A DNA stretch of 64,000 nt from Peromyscus leucopus (Eukaryota; Chordata; Mammalia; Rodentia; Cricetidae), in assembly GCF_004664715.2 (NCBI RefSeq), contig NC_051067.1, positions 67,722,982-67,786,981 of the forward strand, given 5' to 3'. Both the position numbers and the translations under genes were made by a program. Within the stretch, counting starts at the first letter, position 1; every line of letters begins with the position of its first letter. Under the pieces are notes generated by a model. The model was not told the origin of the DNA, did not search any database, and was given only the letters and a program-made list of their open reading frames with translations. Shown here in pieces: positions 34,359-48,681 of the stretch.

Positions 34359-34633
34359 TGTTTGAAACCTGGAGCTTATGCAGGGATACTTGGCTCAGTC
34401 TGGGAGGAAGGGACTGGACCTGCCTGGACTGAGTCTACCAGGTTGATTGCAGTCCTCGGGGGAGGATTTGCCCTGGAGGAGGTGGGAATGGGGGGTGGGT
34501 TGGGAGTAAGGGGAGGGGGGGGGAGGGGGGAGAATAGGGGAACCTGTGGCTGATATGTAGAACTGAATGGTATTGTAAAATAAAATAAATAAGATTAAAA
34601 ATAAATAAATAAATAATTCACTAAAAAAAAATA
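34359..34633 (+). mobile_element. L1 3' UTR, 5'-truncated, sense orientation
   Basis: Only the 3' UTR remains: aacctggagcttatgcagg, gggactggacctgcctgg, a G-rich polypurine run at about 34483-34545, then gaacctgtggctgatatg and an A-rich end with AATAAA-type signals (34578-34620). The same family as the minus-strand L1 at 51.5 kb, compared directly. It lies in the transcribed orientation of Cacnb2 intron 1. Confidence 0.82.
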
Positions 34634-37600
34634 ACCAGTGTATAAATTGGAATTACTGTAACGTGGACAGATAGAATTTTCTCCCTTCAAATAATTTATA
34701 TTCCTGTAGTTTCATGAATGGCAAAAGAGACATTTGTGTGGGTGGGTCTGTTGGAGAAAGCAGTGAGTTAAAAAAAGCTAAAGGTCACAAGTTGAGTTAT
34801 CTGCAATACTTGTCAAGGGAGGTGGCATTTGAAAGGACACTTGAAGGGTGTGCTAGATTTCAACAAAAACTTTGAAAAACATCATGGGAGCCACATGTGA
34901 AGCTATTGTAGAAATTCGAAGTCTTCTCTATAATATGTATTTGTAATCTCTATTGTAGATTAGCATGGGCAGGATTAACTTGGGTAATGCCAGGCAAAAG
35001 TTCACAGGGCTATTTAAAGTCATATCTTAGAGACTTTGAATAACAGAGATCTGTGGGAAGGCTTCAGAAAAGGAGCCATAGACAGCTCACTGAACAGATC
35101 CAAGGAGAATGTTCTCTAGGCTAGTTTGGAGTGCAGAGACAAAGCTGCAAGCAGGGGAGGTTAATGGATGTTCAACAATTTGGGCAAAAGTTAGTAACGT
35201 CTACATTCAAATAGATGAAAAGTCCACGGCTATGTCAGGTTGGCCTATGACCATCAAACCTTTCACAGACCAAGCCAGGAGAATTAACACATGACTGCAC
35301 TGATATGGGAAAGAGATGAAAAAGGGGAATGGATTTTATTAATACATGTATGCTAAGGAAGGTTTAAATGTTCATCTTCTCCTGCTTTTTTTTGGGGGGG
35401 GGCTCCTAAAAATGAAATTAATGTTGCCTCAACTGTGTTCATCTCACCTGTGTTATGTGAGTGCAGAGTTGCCCTGCTTATTTTGTATCTGGTAAGTTCT
35501 GGTGTCGTGGGGCCCTGTGAAACTTGGCAAACCCTTAAACCGTTCGATCTCTGTTTGGGTGGAACAAACTGACTCTAAATTCTACCCCAGAAAGAAGGCT
35601 GCCTTGGGAGTATCTTCCCCTCACCTTTTCCTATTTCTATTTCTTTGCCATTCTCATTTTGTGTGTATGTGTGTGTGGGAGGGGGGGAGGGTCGGGGTCA
35701 TGTTTCTATTGATGAAGGTGCTAAATAATAATTCTCCCCAGAAATGTACAAGTGGAACCTCCATTCACAAATAAACTTCTCGGCCATCATTAGCTTCAAG
35801 ACTCAGGTGCTTCTTCCTCCCCCTCCCCCACTTCAGGATTAAAATTTTCATAGGAGCAAAGTGAAAGATAGATCCACAAACTCTTAATCATTTATTTTGC
35901 CTAAAGAGATGGGATACACTTATCCATATGAGCTCTGCTCCCAAGGGCAATACCAGGAAAAAAGCAGATGTGTTTATTATGTGAGAAGCACAAGGTCACG
36001 TCAGTACAAATCTTAAAAGTGCTGATTTTACCAGATTGCATTGGCTTTTAAGGAATGGCTGGATAATATGAGAGCATATCTGGAGGCAGAAAGTCAAGGT
36101 TTTCCTAGAGCTCTTCAGGCTACAAATCTGATGGTCTACTATACTAGGTGTTAGCTCCCTGTGGCCTCTGGTCACTTGATACGTGGCTAGCCCAACCTGA
36201 GATGTGCTGTGCATCTGAAACACATACTAAGTTTCAAAAACTCACTGTGCAAATAATAAACAGGACACATCTCCATGAAGAACTCTTAAACTGAATACAT
36301 ATTGAAGTGAGAGTATTTTGTTTTGTTGAGTTAAATACAAGGCATGCATTGTTCTAATTAATTTCCCCTGTTACTGTGGCTACTACAGAATGTGTATTAC
36401 ACAGGTAGCTCACATTCTTGTTGAGCAGCATGACTCTAAAAATTGTAGCTGGTCCTTCTCTAAGGCACGGGGAAAGCTCCTGGGAAGGCTGGGTGGATGG
36501 GAAGCAGATGAGAAGGACTGGAAATAAGACAGTGACAGAAGAGGAAATGGACTGGAAACAGAACAGGCACTCTGCAAATTAGGCCTCAAAGAGCCGGTAG
36601 CCAGCCAGCATTTCCAGTCACACCTGACAATGAAGGACAGGGAGCAGAGGGCCTGTTTGTTTTGCTCCTAGCAACAGATCCCAGCTGGTTCCGCCCCAGC
36701 CAGTTCCCCAGCTGCCTTTCAGCACACCATAGAAACACAGTCTGGTCATGGCAACATCCTGGTCTGCTGTAGCAAGGGGCTTTATCAGAAATGAGTGGCA
36801 GCCTTCCTTCCATAACTCTTTAATCAAGTTAGTCCCGGCTCCCCAGAAACACACTTAAGTCCTTGGTGTATGTCTTGTCTCCAAATGCAGTGGCTGGGTT
36901 CCCATGCTGTAGGAGTTACTTGGACCCTCATTCCTAACGATTGGTTGCTTTCCTGTTGAATGGCTTTGGAGAAATTGAAAAATCATGCCAATCCGAAATT
37001 CTGAGCGTGTTTTTGGAATTCCAAATATAATATTTGATATGAGGTTTAATTATTCTAATAGTTTGAGCCCTTCCTTCCACTGTTCTCCATACCCCCCCCC
37101 ACACACTCCAATTTGTGGGGCTGGGGATGGACTCTAGTGTTTTGCACATTCTAGGAAAGCACTCTGTTGCAGATCTGCATCCCTAGCCTAGCTTCCTGTT
37201 TTACAGTTTCCCTGTTGCTGCCTCTGACTCCAGTGTAATGTGCCAAATGTAGTCTTGACTTTTTCTGGTAAAGTTTAGCTGAATGTGTTAACCCTGTGGA
37301 GGAGTGGAGTAGAAGAACTCTTCAACTTCGTGGCACTCAGATATGTCTGTTTCTACTAACCATGTATGTACAAGCACTGAATATTGGAGTTTTGTTTTGT
37401 TTGTTTGTTTGTTTTCAATTACAGAGAGTTACAATTATTTATGATGCTGCTTAAAGTAATTGAGCCTTTCTCAGGAATCCTTCCAAGTCTGGCATTGTGG
37501 GGGAAAAACAAAAGATACATCTTGTCTCGGCCTTTCCCCCTCTTCCTTCCCTATTCAGGTGCTCACTGGGTTAAACCTCACTTCCAGGACAACCCTTTCT

Positions 37601-39616
37601 TCCCTCCTCTACCTGCCAGACAGACCTCACCCCAAAGAGCTGCACTGGTATTGCCTCCTGATTCTGCTTTTGTGTGAGCTGAATCCACATGAAAACCAAT
37701 TGTATTTCCCTTTTCCTAAGGAGGCAATCTCAGCTACTTTTCACCTAGCAAAAGACCTAAGGACTTTGTTCACGGTCAAGTGCCTGTGAACAAGGGGGCT
37801 TAATGGATCCCTCTTGAATAATTTTGGTCATGTTAACATTGTTCCCAAGATGAGGAAAGTCTGAAATTCAGGGGATGAATGTCAGCATTACTAATTGAGT
37901 GGAAGCAAACTAGTTTTAGGCATCAGCATTTTGCCCATGGACAGCAATCTGTCACATATGAGCCTCAAGCACACACATCTTTCTTAAAGCTGTCCCCAGG
38001 GGCTGCCATGAGAACTTTGTTTGCCCTGTTGAAATCCCCATAATTAACTACTACTGCCCCCTTCACTCATTTGAAAGTAAGATGTTAGCTACCTCTGCAA
38101 ACACGAGCATTTATCTGCTGCTTTCCAAACAAGTCTGTTTTTGAAAATTAACCAGGGTTGCAGATTATTCACACAAAGCTCGTACTCAGATCACCACATA
38201 TTTTGAGTATCTTTTAAAATATGTTTGTGTAAATTTCTTAATTTTGTTCTAATTTCTGAAATCTCTGATGTGTTTGGACAATTTAATTAGGTGCCTTTCC
38301 CTCACTGTAATGACACAACGTAGTTTTATGTAGCTGCATGTCAACACCATTCTGAGTATAAATGAGTGGCTGTTGGGGCGTTCCAAGAAGGAGTCAGGAA
38401 GAGCGTGCGTTTGGCAGAGGGTGTGGGTGGCCTTTTGCGCTCCAGCCAAACTCCTTTCTTTTCCCCTTCTTCCTCCTTTCAGCTGGGGCTGCTCTAATGC
38501 TTAACTGTCTCAAACAGTAGGTGTCATGTACTTGCTAATCAGCACTGAGAGACGATTGCTTTATGCAGATAGCTGTGCCTAAAGTAGACAATCAAGGAAA
38601 CGCTATTTCTTTCCCAAATATAGTTAACTAAATATTGTTTAGTTCTTATATGCCCTCCAACTGGGGAGAGGGTTCCCCCCTTTTTGTAGTTTCTTCATTT
38701 TGGCCCTAACTTTCCAGGGTATAAAGTAATTTTTAAAAAGCAAGCCATTTCAGACAAAAGGGACTTAATTTTAAATATGCATTGAGCTAAAAGAAGCTAT
38801 TATTTCTGGACAGATTCATACATTGGACATAATAGGTCTTAGACTTTTTTCACTTCTCTTTCTCTTTCTCATTCTTCCTTCTTCCCAAGAAGTTCCTCTC
38901 CTTCTTCCTTTCTGTGTGCACGCCTCACAGAGTTGGTTAGGACTGACTGCATGAGCATGGGTAACTTATCAGTGCTACAACACTGAAGAAAATGATGCCC
39001 CTCCTTGAACCACCATTAGTATCAACAATCCCTCAGAGAAGGATGGGGCATCATGACCCCCTCCCATTACAGGACGGAATGTTGACGGGCCCTGTCTTTT
39101 GCAGGTCTTATGCAGGCAACCACATCTGCAGTGAGCTCATGAGTGCTTCTTCACTAGGTCATGTTCAGAAAACACTTTTTTTTTTTTTTTCAGCATTCCT
39201 CCTGAACCTCTGGCCCTTACATTCTTTCGGCCTCTAATTCTGTGATGGTCTTTGGGTTTTGGTGGAGGAGGTGATACAGACATTCCTCTTAGGGCTGAGG
39301 CACACTCCATTTAGCAAAACAGTAGCAGTGGGTTCTCCTTTAGGGCCTATGAGTGCCCCAGACACAGGTTCCTGGAAAGACTTATAGTATAATTCCTGTG
39401 GAGTAGGCCTTTAGACAGTGAAAAAAAATAGTTATTCTGAAATGAGTAAAATAACAGGATTGAGATATAAATGAGCATATTGGTTTATTTTGGCTCCAAT
39501 AAATATGACATGTACTGAATGGCAGCTGCCTATAATAGTATAAAATTCCAAATGGTTAATGCTTTTAGTCACTCCTTAAAGATATGTGTGGTTGGGGGAG
39601 AGTGTAACCTGCTAGT
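34634..39616 (+). other. Cacnb2: Intron 1, central part, mostly single-copy
   Basis: About 5 kb with few repeats: a G run at about 35391-35401, a C run at about 37090, an ID/B4-like antisense fragment at about 37115-37195 and a poly-T at about 39177-39190. Open frames here (for example 37384-37789) show no recognisable protein. No additional splice-bounded coding exon found. Confidence 0.5.
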
Positions 39617-39903
39617 GGGTCTGGGAAATGGCTCAGTGGATAAAGAACTTGCTATGCAAGCGTGAGGGTCTGAGTTTGAATCCCCAGAACCCACATGCAA
39701 CAAGACCTAGTGGCACACAGCTCTAGTCCTAGCACTTCTGCAGTGAGACGGGACCACAAGGACATCAGAAACCACAGAAGCTTGTGGCCCAGCTAGCTTG
39801 CTATCCACTGCAGCATACCGCAAGAGATACTGTCTCAAACAACATAGAAGGCGAGGACTGATATCAGAGGTCATCTTCTAACCTCTGTACAAACACACAA
39901 ACC

Positions 39904-39904
<1 letters not shown>
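39617..39904 (+). repeat. B3-type SINE, sense
   Basis: tctgggaaatggctcagtg, gctatgcaagcgtgaggg, gagtttgaatccccagaac, tactgtctcaaacaac, running into a CA repeat. Confidence 0.82.

Positions 39905-39966
<62 letters not shown>
39905..39966 (+). repeat. (CA)n microsatellite
   Basis: About 30 perfect CA units at the tail of the B3. Confidence 0.97.
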
Positions 39967-39967
<1 letters not shown>

Positions 39968-40182
39968 ATTTACATACAGACTAAAAAAATAACAGTTTGC
40001 ATATACTTCGGTATACCATACTTTTTTTAAGACTATAAACTGTGTCTAAAACAGTTGAAAACTGAAAAACTTCATAGCACATATATTCTGTTGAAAGCTA
40101 AGAACACCTAAAATAATGTTTGCAAACAATATTACCAGGAGATTCAAAAAAACTAATGTGAAATTTGAATGTGTCTGTCATC

Positions 40183-40292
40183 TGTCCTTCCTTCCTTCCT
40201 TCCTTCCTTCCTTCCTTCCTTCCTTCCTTCCTTCCTTCCTTCCTTCCTCCCTCCCTCCCTCCCTCCCTCCCTCCCTCCCTCCCTTCCTTCCC
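40183..40292 (+). repeat. (CTTC)n then (CCCT)n compound microsatellite
   Basis: About 16 CTTC units switching to about 9 CCCT units. Serine/leucine/proline-rich frames over it are artefacts. Confidence 0.96.
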
Positions 40293-40295
40293 TTC

Positions 40296-41457
<1,162 letters not shown>

Positions 41458-42269
41458 GGAGGTCCTCCCACATGCTAGGTAAACATTCTACCTTTGAATT
41501 ATATTCGGAGTTCTTCATTTCACTTACTACTTAAAAACAAACCTGTGAGATATGCTTTTGTTTAATACATAAAAAAATCACATTTGATAATAAGAGTGGT
41601 TCTTGAATTGTAAAGAATTTTCTCAAAGAACACCGTAGGCAGTATTCCCATCTCTCTCTATATGTATTCAACTCTGAAACTCAGGGTTGAAGTATTTTTA
41701 CACATATACAGATTAGATGTCAGAATAAACTGTTTTCTTCAAAGTTGTAAGAGCGATACTTGTGTTTTAATGTTTAATGCTTGCAGTGACTTCTCTTGCT
41801 TAGAATTCACATCAAATCATGCATAGTTTATTGCCAGTGCTCTGAATGTGATCTCTAGAACAGAAATAGAATAGAAAAAGCAAGTTGGCTGGTAAATGTT
41901 TGTGCTCAACTCAATTCTGTTTTTGAAAGAAACCCTGTTAGTTTCTCCCATTCTTACCTTTCTTGTTTGTAAATGCCTTTTCAAAACGTTTTATCTTTAG
42001 TGGATTTCCTTCTCAGATGCAAAACTATCTTAGCAAATATACATTGCCTCAGTCTACCAGTCACTAAGTGCTTTGTCTAAACTCCGCCCCTGTGTACTTA
42101 CAGATCTGAAGGAAGTTTTAATGGTTCCCTGATATTGATTTTCCAGTGATGCCCATACAACAGCAAATTTCTTACGAACTTGGGCTTCTGACACTTTTGG
42201 AATGGGGCTAGATTCCTGTGAAAGGTTATGATTACCTTATTTCTGTCTCTCTCTTTCTCTTGTATGCAG

Positions 42270-42362
42270 TCATATGGAAAAGGAGCCAGGAGGAAAAACA
42301 GGTTTAAAGGCTCAGACGGAAGCACATCATCAGACACCACGTCAAACAGCTTTGTCCGCCAG
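42270..42362 (+). CDS. Cacnb2: Cacnb2 shared second exon (beta-2c/2d N-terminal segment)
   Basis: A 93-bp exon of exactly 31 codons, beginning [14 protein letters not shown] and ending TSNSFVRQ. The acceptor is textbook: a pyrimidine-rich run (ctctctctttctcttg) and TGCAG before 42270. The donor is CAG|GTAAGG at 42363. Both boundaries are phase 0, matching both upstream first exons and the next exon expected for this family (GSADSYTSRPS...), which lies outside the window. The peptide has a basic patch (ARRKNR) followed by a Ser/Thr/Asp-rich stretch, typical of the flexible N-terminal arm before the SH3 domain; I infer phosphorylation potential only from composition. In known beta-2 isoforms this segment follows the 2c and 2d N-termini and is skipped by 2a. 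Confidence 0.95.
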
Positions 42363-45069
42363 GTAAGGGAGCTCTCAAGTCCATGGTCTTGAGAAGCAGA
42401 TGTAAAATGAAGTTTTATTGTTTTAAGTGGTTTTGAATTCTCACTCTGAAGATTTATGCAATATTTTTACTTGAAATTGAAGTGAAACGCGTGCAGTTTA
42501 ATGTACTAATGAAAATATTTATGCTTCAAGTGTGACTCTGAATAATAATTGCATTCTTGCCTGGCAAGTTGGGGAGAATCAGCTGCAGAATTCATTATGG
42601 AGCATTTTCTTCTCACAGAAAGACAGAAATGCTACAATGGAGTGAGTTGTGGGTTTTGGCAGTCTTTGGGAAAGGGGCATCTGTGCCCACAACTATGACA
42701 CGGCAATACGGATCTTCCTTTAGCTTGTTGTCATCCTCGCCCTCTCCTCCTCACACTCCCCCCCCCCTTCTTTCTGTAACTTTGGATTGATAAAGAGAAA
42801 ACTGTCTTTGGTCTTGAATGGTTCTCACTTCTACGGTTACATAGATTGTATGATGGCTTCAGATGTAACTTAGCTGTTTGTTGTTTTTAGAGATTGAAGC
42901 AGTCTTCATGTCAGCAAACTATGGTAAAGTCTTGCCCAGCAGAAAGCATCAGGCTGCCTAATAAACACTTGTGTATTGCAACAGAGAGTACTTCAAGTCC
43001 CAGAGGAGGCACACAGTAGTCAGTCCTCCGAGGGACATGGTCAGTGTTACCTCGTGAGCATATTGAAGCTTCATGAAGTGTGTGGGTGAGCATGTGTCAT
43101 CTAGCACCTCTCAGTGACACTGGACATAGGAGAAGGATATTTAGGAGAGCATGCTTTCCTGGATGATTGATGGTCAGTTTCTGGCTAGTGAATCTGTGTA
43201 TAATTCCTTTGGATGCAGCTCACTGCCTAGATCATTGGTTCTCCTGGAAACACTGAGTGGCTTCTTTGGATGTCACTCGTTTCCAGTACGTCTTGGGTCT
43301 TTTATCAAGAGCCCAGAGTCTGCTCTTGCCCCATGTGTGTTTGGCAGGAGTCCTCTATGAATCCTGTTTTGATCTTTTATGTTTTATTTTTGTTTTTGTT
43401 GGAGATCATAACACCTGACCCTTTCTCTATTCCAGTTGATTCTGATGACTTTACTGACCCTGTCCCCAAGAGTTTCATTCAAGTTTGTCACAGTAGACAA
43501 TGTGTGCTTTAAACATGTCTGCCCGCTGTGTCTATAGTTACCGATTCCATAGCAATAATACAGATGGTCCTTATGTAGGCACAGGTGACTTTTGTCTAAC
43601 CATCAGTCCCCTCGTGCACTGTTTGAATATGCCAAAGGCACAGCCAAGTAACTTTTAGGCAAGTGGGAAAAGAATTTTATCTTTACCAATCAGGAATTGT
43701 TTTGGTTACAAGAAGTCAAAAAAAAAAAAAAAAAAAAAAAAAGACAGTAGGTTACGAAGGAGGGAAACTTGTTTGCAAAGAAACATTTAGAAAGAAAAAG
43801 ATAAAGCCAGGTGTGGTTCCCTAAGTGTGGTCCCTCCTAGATCAATGTTTCACTGTTGTCAGGGAGCTGGGTATAGTGTGAGGAGCTTATGGTAGGTTTA
43901 CTTGTCTGATGGTAACATACGCAGAACTGGTATTAGAGTCCCTAGGAGGCCTGAAGGGCCTGGGATTTAGTTATTTAGCTTAGGTGAGTCAGTTAAAGGG
44001 AAGGTAGCCAAAGCCTTTTACATGTCAAGCTCCCACTTTGATTTTGTTCTTGGGGTAATGGGACTGACCCTGGAGAGCGCAACTGTAGAACTCTGAATCA
44101 TTGCATCAGGGTTGACCATTGGATGATGCAGAGCAGACACCTCTGAGAGTCTTCGGAAGAGGAGCTGCAGTGAAGCAATAGATGACGCCAAGCAGCTTGA
44201 GGCAAGTGGGTGAAAACTGAGGTGTTTCAAGTGAGCAAGTTATAGTGAATCAGAATTAATGGTGTGGAGTCTATCATTGCTCCTTTAAGCACTTAACTGA
44301 AAGGTCAGCTCCTTTTTCCAGCCGTCCCTTTTGCCATATATGAAATTTTGAGATCTCAGTTCACAAGGAGAGATTTCATGGATTTCTGCACTGCCTATGA
44401 ATGAACTAGAGTTTGTTTTTCCTATCTCTAATGTCTTTTTTTTTTGACATTGAGTTCTTAGGAAAGTATGTTTGTTTGAGACACAATTGTGAGTGACTCA
44501 GGCAGCTGTTCAATCATTTAAATGTAGATATTGTTAAAACATATGTGAGCATGTAAGAAGGAAAAAAATCTAGTCAAAAGAGTCAAAAACTGGAGGGCCT
44601 CTTCTAGAATCTCAATGGAATGAGGTACTTTGTATGACACAGATCTGGGGTAGCAATTATCTAAGCAGCTCATCAGAAACCTGCTCGCATCATCCAGAGC
44701 AAAGCCCAGCGGCCTGGTAGGGGCTTCAAGTTGGAAATTATACTTTTTTTTTTTTTTTGATAATGTAATCTCCATTGCAACAACATTTTTATTTTCCTGC
44801 CATATGAAATTGAACAAAAGCTACTCTGACATGGTTATATCCCTAATAGAAGTGGATTGGGGGAGTGTTTGCAGAAACTTGTGGCCAATGGTAAGAGTGA
44901 GCATGCTAGGTTGTTATATAATGTGAAAATGTTCTTCTTATTGTCAGTAACATGTTTGTTAAACAAGTATTGGTTATGTACCTATCTGTGGCTAGGGAGC
45001 ATTTATAATTAGTATCAGAGGGGTATTTGGTCACCAGAACTGGAATTTATTTTCTTCTTTTTCATTTTT
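42363..45069 (+). other. Cacnb2: Intron 2, start, mostly single-copy
   Basis: Holds a 25-base poly-A at 43718-43742 and a poly-T at about 44743-44758. Frames at 43151-43512 and 44018-44230 show no recognisable protein. No further Cacnb2 exon seen. Confidence 0.5.
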
Positions 45070-45171
45070 TTAATGGAGTCTTGCTGTACTACTCAGGCTG
45101 GTATTGAACTCATGAGCTCAGATTATTCTTCTTCCTCAGCCTCCTAAGTACCTGGGACCACAAGCATGAAG
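45070..45171 (-). repeat. B1/Alu-like SINE, antisense, old
   Basis: aatggagtcttgctgtac, tactcaggctggtattgaac, tcctcagcctcctaag, ggaccacaagcatg. Confidence 0.6.
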
Positions 45172-45419
45172 GTTATAATGGCATTATTTAACAGAACTAT
45201 TCAATTAGATTCATTATGGTATTTGATTTAAAAAATAATTTCTATGTAATTTGAAAATCTTAGAATTCTGGGGTTTTTGTTTGTTTGTTCTTTAATGTAT
45301 TAATGTATTACAGTACATAGGCTTTAAAAACTGGGAAATGGGTACTTTTAGGTAATTATACTACTGATAGTTAAATGGTTTAAAAGCTGGGGCTATGACA
45401 ATTTAGGATAAAGAAATTG

Positions 45420-45421
<2 letters not shown>

Positions 45422-45481
<60 letters not shown>
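45422..45481 (+). repeat. (TC)n microsatellite
   Basis: About 29 perfect TC units. Confidence 0.97.
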
Positions 45482-45482
<1 letters not shown>

Positions 45483-45870
45483 ACTAGTAGAAAGTCAGGG
45501 AGCTTGTTTCAGATGACTTGCTTCTCCTGAAAAATCATGTGTGGGTTTATGTGGGGAAAGCTTCTTCATGGGGGTCAATAAGGTTATATAAGATGAGAAG
45601 TTTGGGGTCCTAGTTTGAGATCAGTGGCCTTGGGAGATGAAGAGATAGCAAGGAGGCTGTATATACAGCAAGAGGCCATTTGAGGACTCAGCAAGAAAAC
45701 AGTCATACACCTAGGTCTCAGCCTCGGAGCCCCAGGCTCTGGTACTGTGAGAACATAATTCTCTCTTGCTTAAACCATCAGACATCTGGCATGGCTGCTC
45801 AAGCAGACTAACAGAACAAATCTATTTGTGAGGGGTGAAAGAGGTCTTTCTTTTTTAACTTTCAATTCTT

Positions 45871-46049
45871 TTTTTGTTTTTGTTCTTTTGTTTTGTTTTT
45901 TATATTTGATTAAAATTATATCATAACTATGTAGCTCAGGCTTTCCTGGAACTTACTCTGTGTACCAGGCTGTCCTCAAACTCACAGAGATCTGTCTACC
46001 TCTGCCTCCCAACTGCTGGGATTAAAGGCATGCACTACCACTGCCCTTC
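45871..46049 (-). repeat. B1 SINE, antisense, with replaced 3' end and target duplication
   Basis: Body at 45931-46046 reads as antisense B1 (gtagctcaggctttcctgg, accaggctgtcctcaaac, ctgggattaaaggcatg). The exact 16-bp repeat TTAACTTTCAATTCTT flanks the insertion at 45855-45870 and 46050-46065. The usual B1 3' end (gagacagggtttctctg on this strand) is missing; in its place, between body and poly-T tail, are 29 bases at 45902-45930 identical to 46905-46933. Confidence 0.88.
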
Positions 46050-46149
46050 TTAACTTTCAATTCTTGCTCTTATTGATAATAGGTTATGTTTGCTAAGAAG
46101 CATGTAACTCATGTGCTCAAATCTGTGGACTTAGTGAATGGACCCATAC

Positions 46150-46770
46150 AACCACCATCACAAAGAGTCAGCATTCTACACCCAAATCCCTCAGCTAACT
46201 GCTTTCAATCTGTATTTTCACCTTCTTAAAGACAACCAAGTTCTTCCTTCCTGATATGAATTCATTTTACCTCTTTTGAGATTTTAGGTAAACTAAATTG
46301 CTTTATGTCTAAATTTTTACACCCAGCTTCATATTGGTCATAATCATCCATTGTGGCCATTTCAATACTTGGTTGATTTTCTCTGCTGTACAGTACTGCA
46401 TTGCATGGGATGTGCCACAGTTAATTTACATGTGTTGCTCTTGAAAGACACTGGCTGCTTTCTCTTTGAGGTTAAGAAGACAGTGCTGCCGTGTAAATTC
46501 TTGGGTGTACTATTGGCACATATGGATGTACTTCTCTGCAATAAATACAATGAAAACTGTGATCATATGGGGTGTATATGCTCAATAAAGTCAGTAGTGA
46601 AGAACAGTTTTCCAAAGTGACTGTCAATTCACATTACCTCTGGGAACATCTGGCCATTTCACTGTTCACAAGTAGCCAGCACTTGATGCCAATATTTTAT
46701 ATCTCGGTCACTCTCTGAAAGTGGGATGGTTATTCACTCTGGTGTTAGTATTGATTTGCTTATAATTAAG
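46150..46770 (-). mobile_element. Ancient L1 (L1M-type) fragment, antisense
   Basis: Decayed antisense L1 3' ORF2 text: catccattgtggccatttc, ttttccaaagtgactgtc, ccagcacttgatgccaat, gggatggttattcactc. The open frame at 46351-46620 lies over it and is not a gene. Confidence 0.55.
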
Positions 46771-47802
46771 TCATAATTTCTCTGTAGCTAAGAAACATCT
46801 GGGGAGTATTATATATAAATATACACAATCTGAAAGATCTTCTGAGGGTTTTATAAAATCATTTATACTAAATATGTCATTAGCCACAATAACTAGATTT
46901 ATACATATTTGATTAAAATTATATCATAACTATTGGAATACGATGAAATGTTTTAGAATTTTTTACAAAGTGGAAAAAAAAAGGCTAAGCAATAAAAGGA
47001 TACAGTGCATTTTCCTGTGGTTAATTTTTCAGATTGCTGTTGTAGTTTTTCCAGTTGCTGTTGGTGTGTGTATTTCTCTAACTAAGCTTAATTTTTAAAA
47101 AGAATCCTTAAGAAAATAAATGCCTATAAGGAAGTTCTGCTTTCAGCTTTGAAGAAAAACTACAGCTACCACAAAGAGGAGCTCTGTCCCAGGCGCGGGC
47201 TCCATTTTGTCAGTCACCTCTCCTCATTACCCAACCATGCAACCATCTTTCTGGCTTTGGGAACCTGTTTGGATTCAGGGATTTAAGGATGACTCACTCC
47301 TGCCCCCGTTGAAAAGTGTATCTCTCAAGTACATCAGTTTCATGCTAGAGATGGGCTTGGTGTTGTGTCCTGAAGGGGCGTTTGCTCACAGGCTTCCTGG
47401 CTGTCTATTACAAACATCGTGGGATTTCCCATGAGAGAGTGGAGAGAGAGGAGTTTACTCTAGGCCCTCCTTCTTTCTATATGAGCTGTTACGATGTGAT
47501 GGGCTACCTAAGATTCTGCGTCACACATTTTGGCACCTGTCCTGACCTGTAGTGTTGATTGGAAAGGAAGTTAATTATGTGTTTACTCTGCCTCATTTGT
47601 TTATGTTGTGGGTAAACCATCACCTTGGTATGCTCCATGGGCGGTATATCCTAAACTCATAATTTTCATATTTTTCTCTTAAATCAGTTATGATCTTGTG
47701 AGATTTGTTCCAAATGGTTTTCTCCAAGAAGCAGGAAAATAGTTAAATGCTGAGTCTGAGTGTTGCCTCTCCCATTTGTATTTGGCCTTTGGATAAATAA
47801 CT
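46771..47802 (+). other. Cacnb2: Intron 2, single-copy block
   Basis: No repeat or exon recognised. Includes the second copy of the 29-base sequence (46905-46933) shared with the B1 at 45.9 kb. Confidence 0.45.
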
Positions 47803-47945
47803 GGATTTTTTTTTCAAATTTTTGTTTATTCTTTGGTAATTTCATACACGAATACAATGTATTTAGGTAATATAAATTCCTCAATTACTCTGCCTTTTCA
47901 CATCTCATTTTCACATTGCAAATCGTCCCCTTCCAAAAAATTAGC
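47803..47945 (-). mobile_element. L1 3' UTR fragment, antisense
   Basis: ttcaaatttttgtttattc, ttggtaatttcatacacg, cattttcacattgcaaatc, gtccccttcc: the antisense rodent L1 tail pattern also seen at 63.5 kb. Confidence 0.6.
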
Positions 47946-48681
47946 TTTATGTATTACAGAAGTTAAAACCTGTATGCTAATTAGAAATATGCAAATAAGC
48001 ACCATTTATCCATTCACTACTATGATTTAAAAAATGCAATTGTCTGGTTGGAACATTTATTAAAACATCAATAAGAAACAAGGATTTGGGGAGAAGTACT
48101 GACAGCCAGCATTTATTAAGTGTTATGGTGTGTAGACCTCCATTCTGCAGTCCAGGAACCTCAGGCACAGGCAAAGAAAGTACCTTGGTCACAGTCACAT
48201 CATAAGGAAGATTGCATTGGGAATTTGAGTCTAGGCAGCTGACCCCAGATTATTTTCTTTTCTTGTGACATTACACTCTCCTGTAACAAAAGACACAGAT
48301 TAGTAGAAATCTATCACAAGTGTTTAACTTGCTTAGCTCAGGAGAAATGAATACCATTGTTTTTAGAATGAAACACACTGCATTATCTCCTTTTCCTTAT
48401 TGTGGTATCAGAATTCCTAATAGAAGTCACTTGAGGGAGGAAAGGATTGAGTCACAGTTTCAGGGGCTGTCAGCCCATCATGGTGACTGGAGCATGTGGC
48501 AGAGACTGCTCACGTCTTTTTTAAGCAGAGGGCTCTGCCTGAGACCAGAAGGGGATGTCACCTTCAAGCCCATCCCCAGAGACTCATCTCTGTGGTCATG
48601 CCAGTCCCAAAGGCCCCACAACCTCACAAAGCAGTGCCACCAGCTAGAGGAACCAAGTGTTTTATACATATGGTCCTATTG

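Noticed and set aside
43718..43742. 25-base poly-A considered as the tail of a processed pseudogene
   Set aside because: Upstream sequence shows no coding similarity or repeat body that I can recognise, and no target duplication was found.
46351..46620. 89-codon plus-strand frame with cysteine-rich peptide
   Set aside because: It lies on the antisense strand of a decayed L1M fragment.
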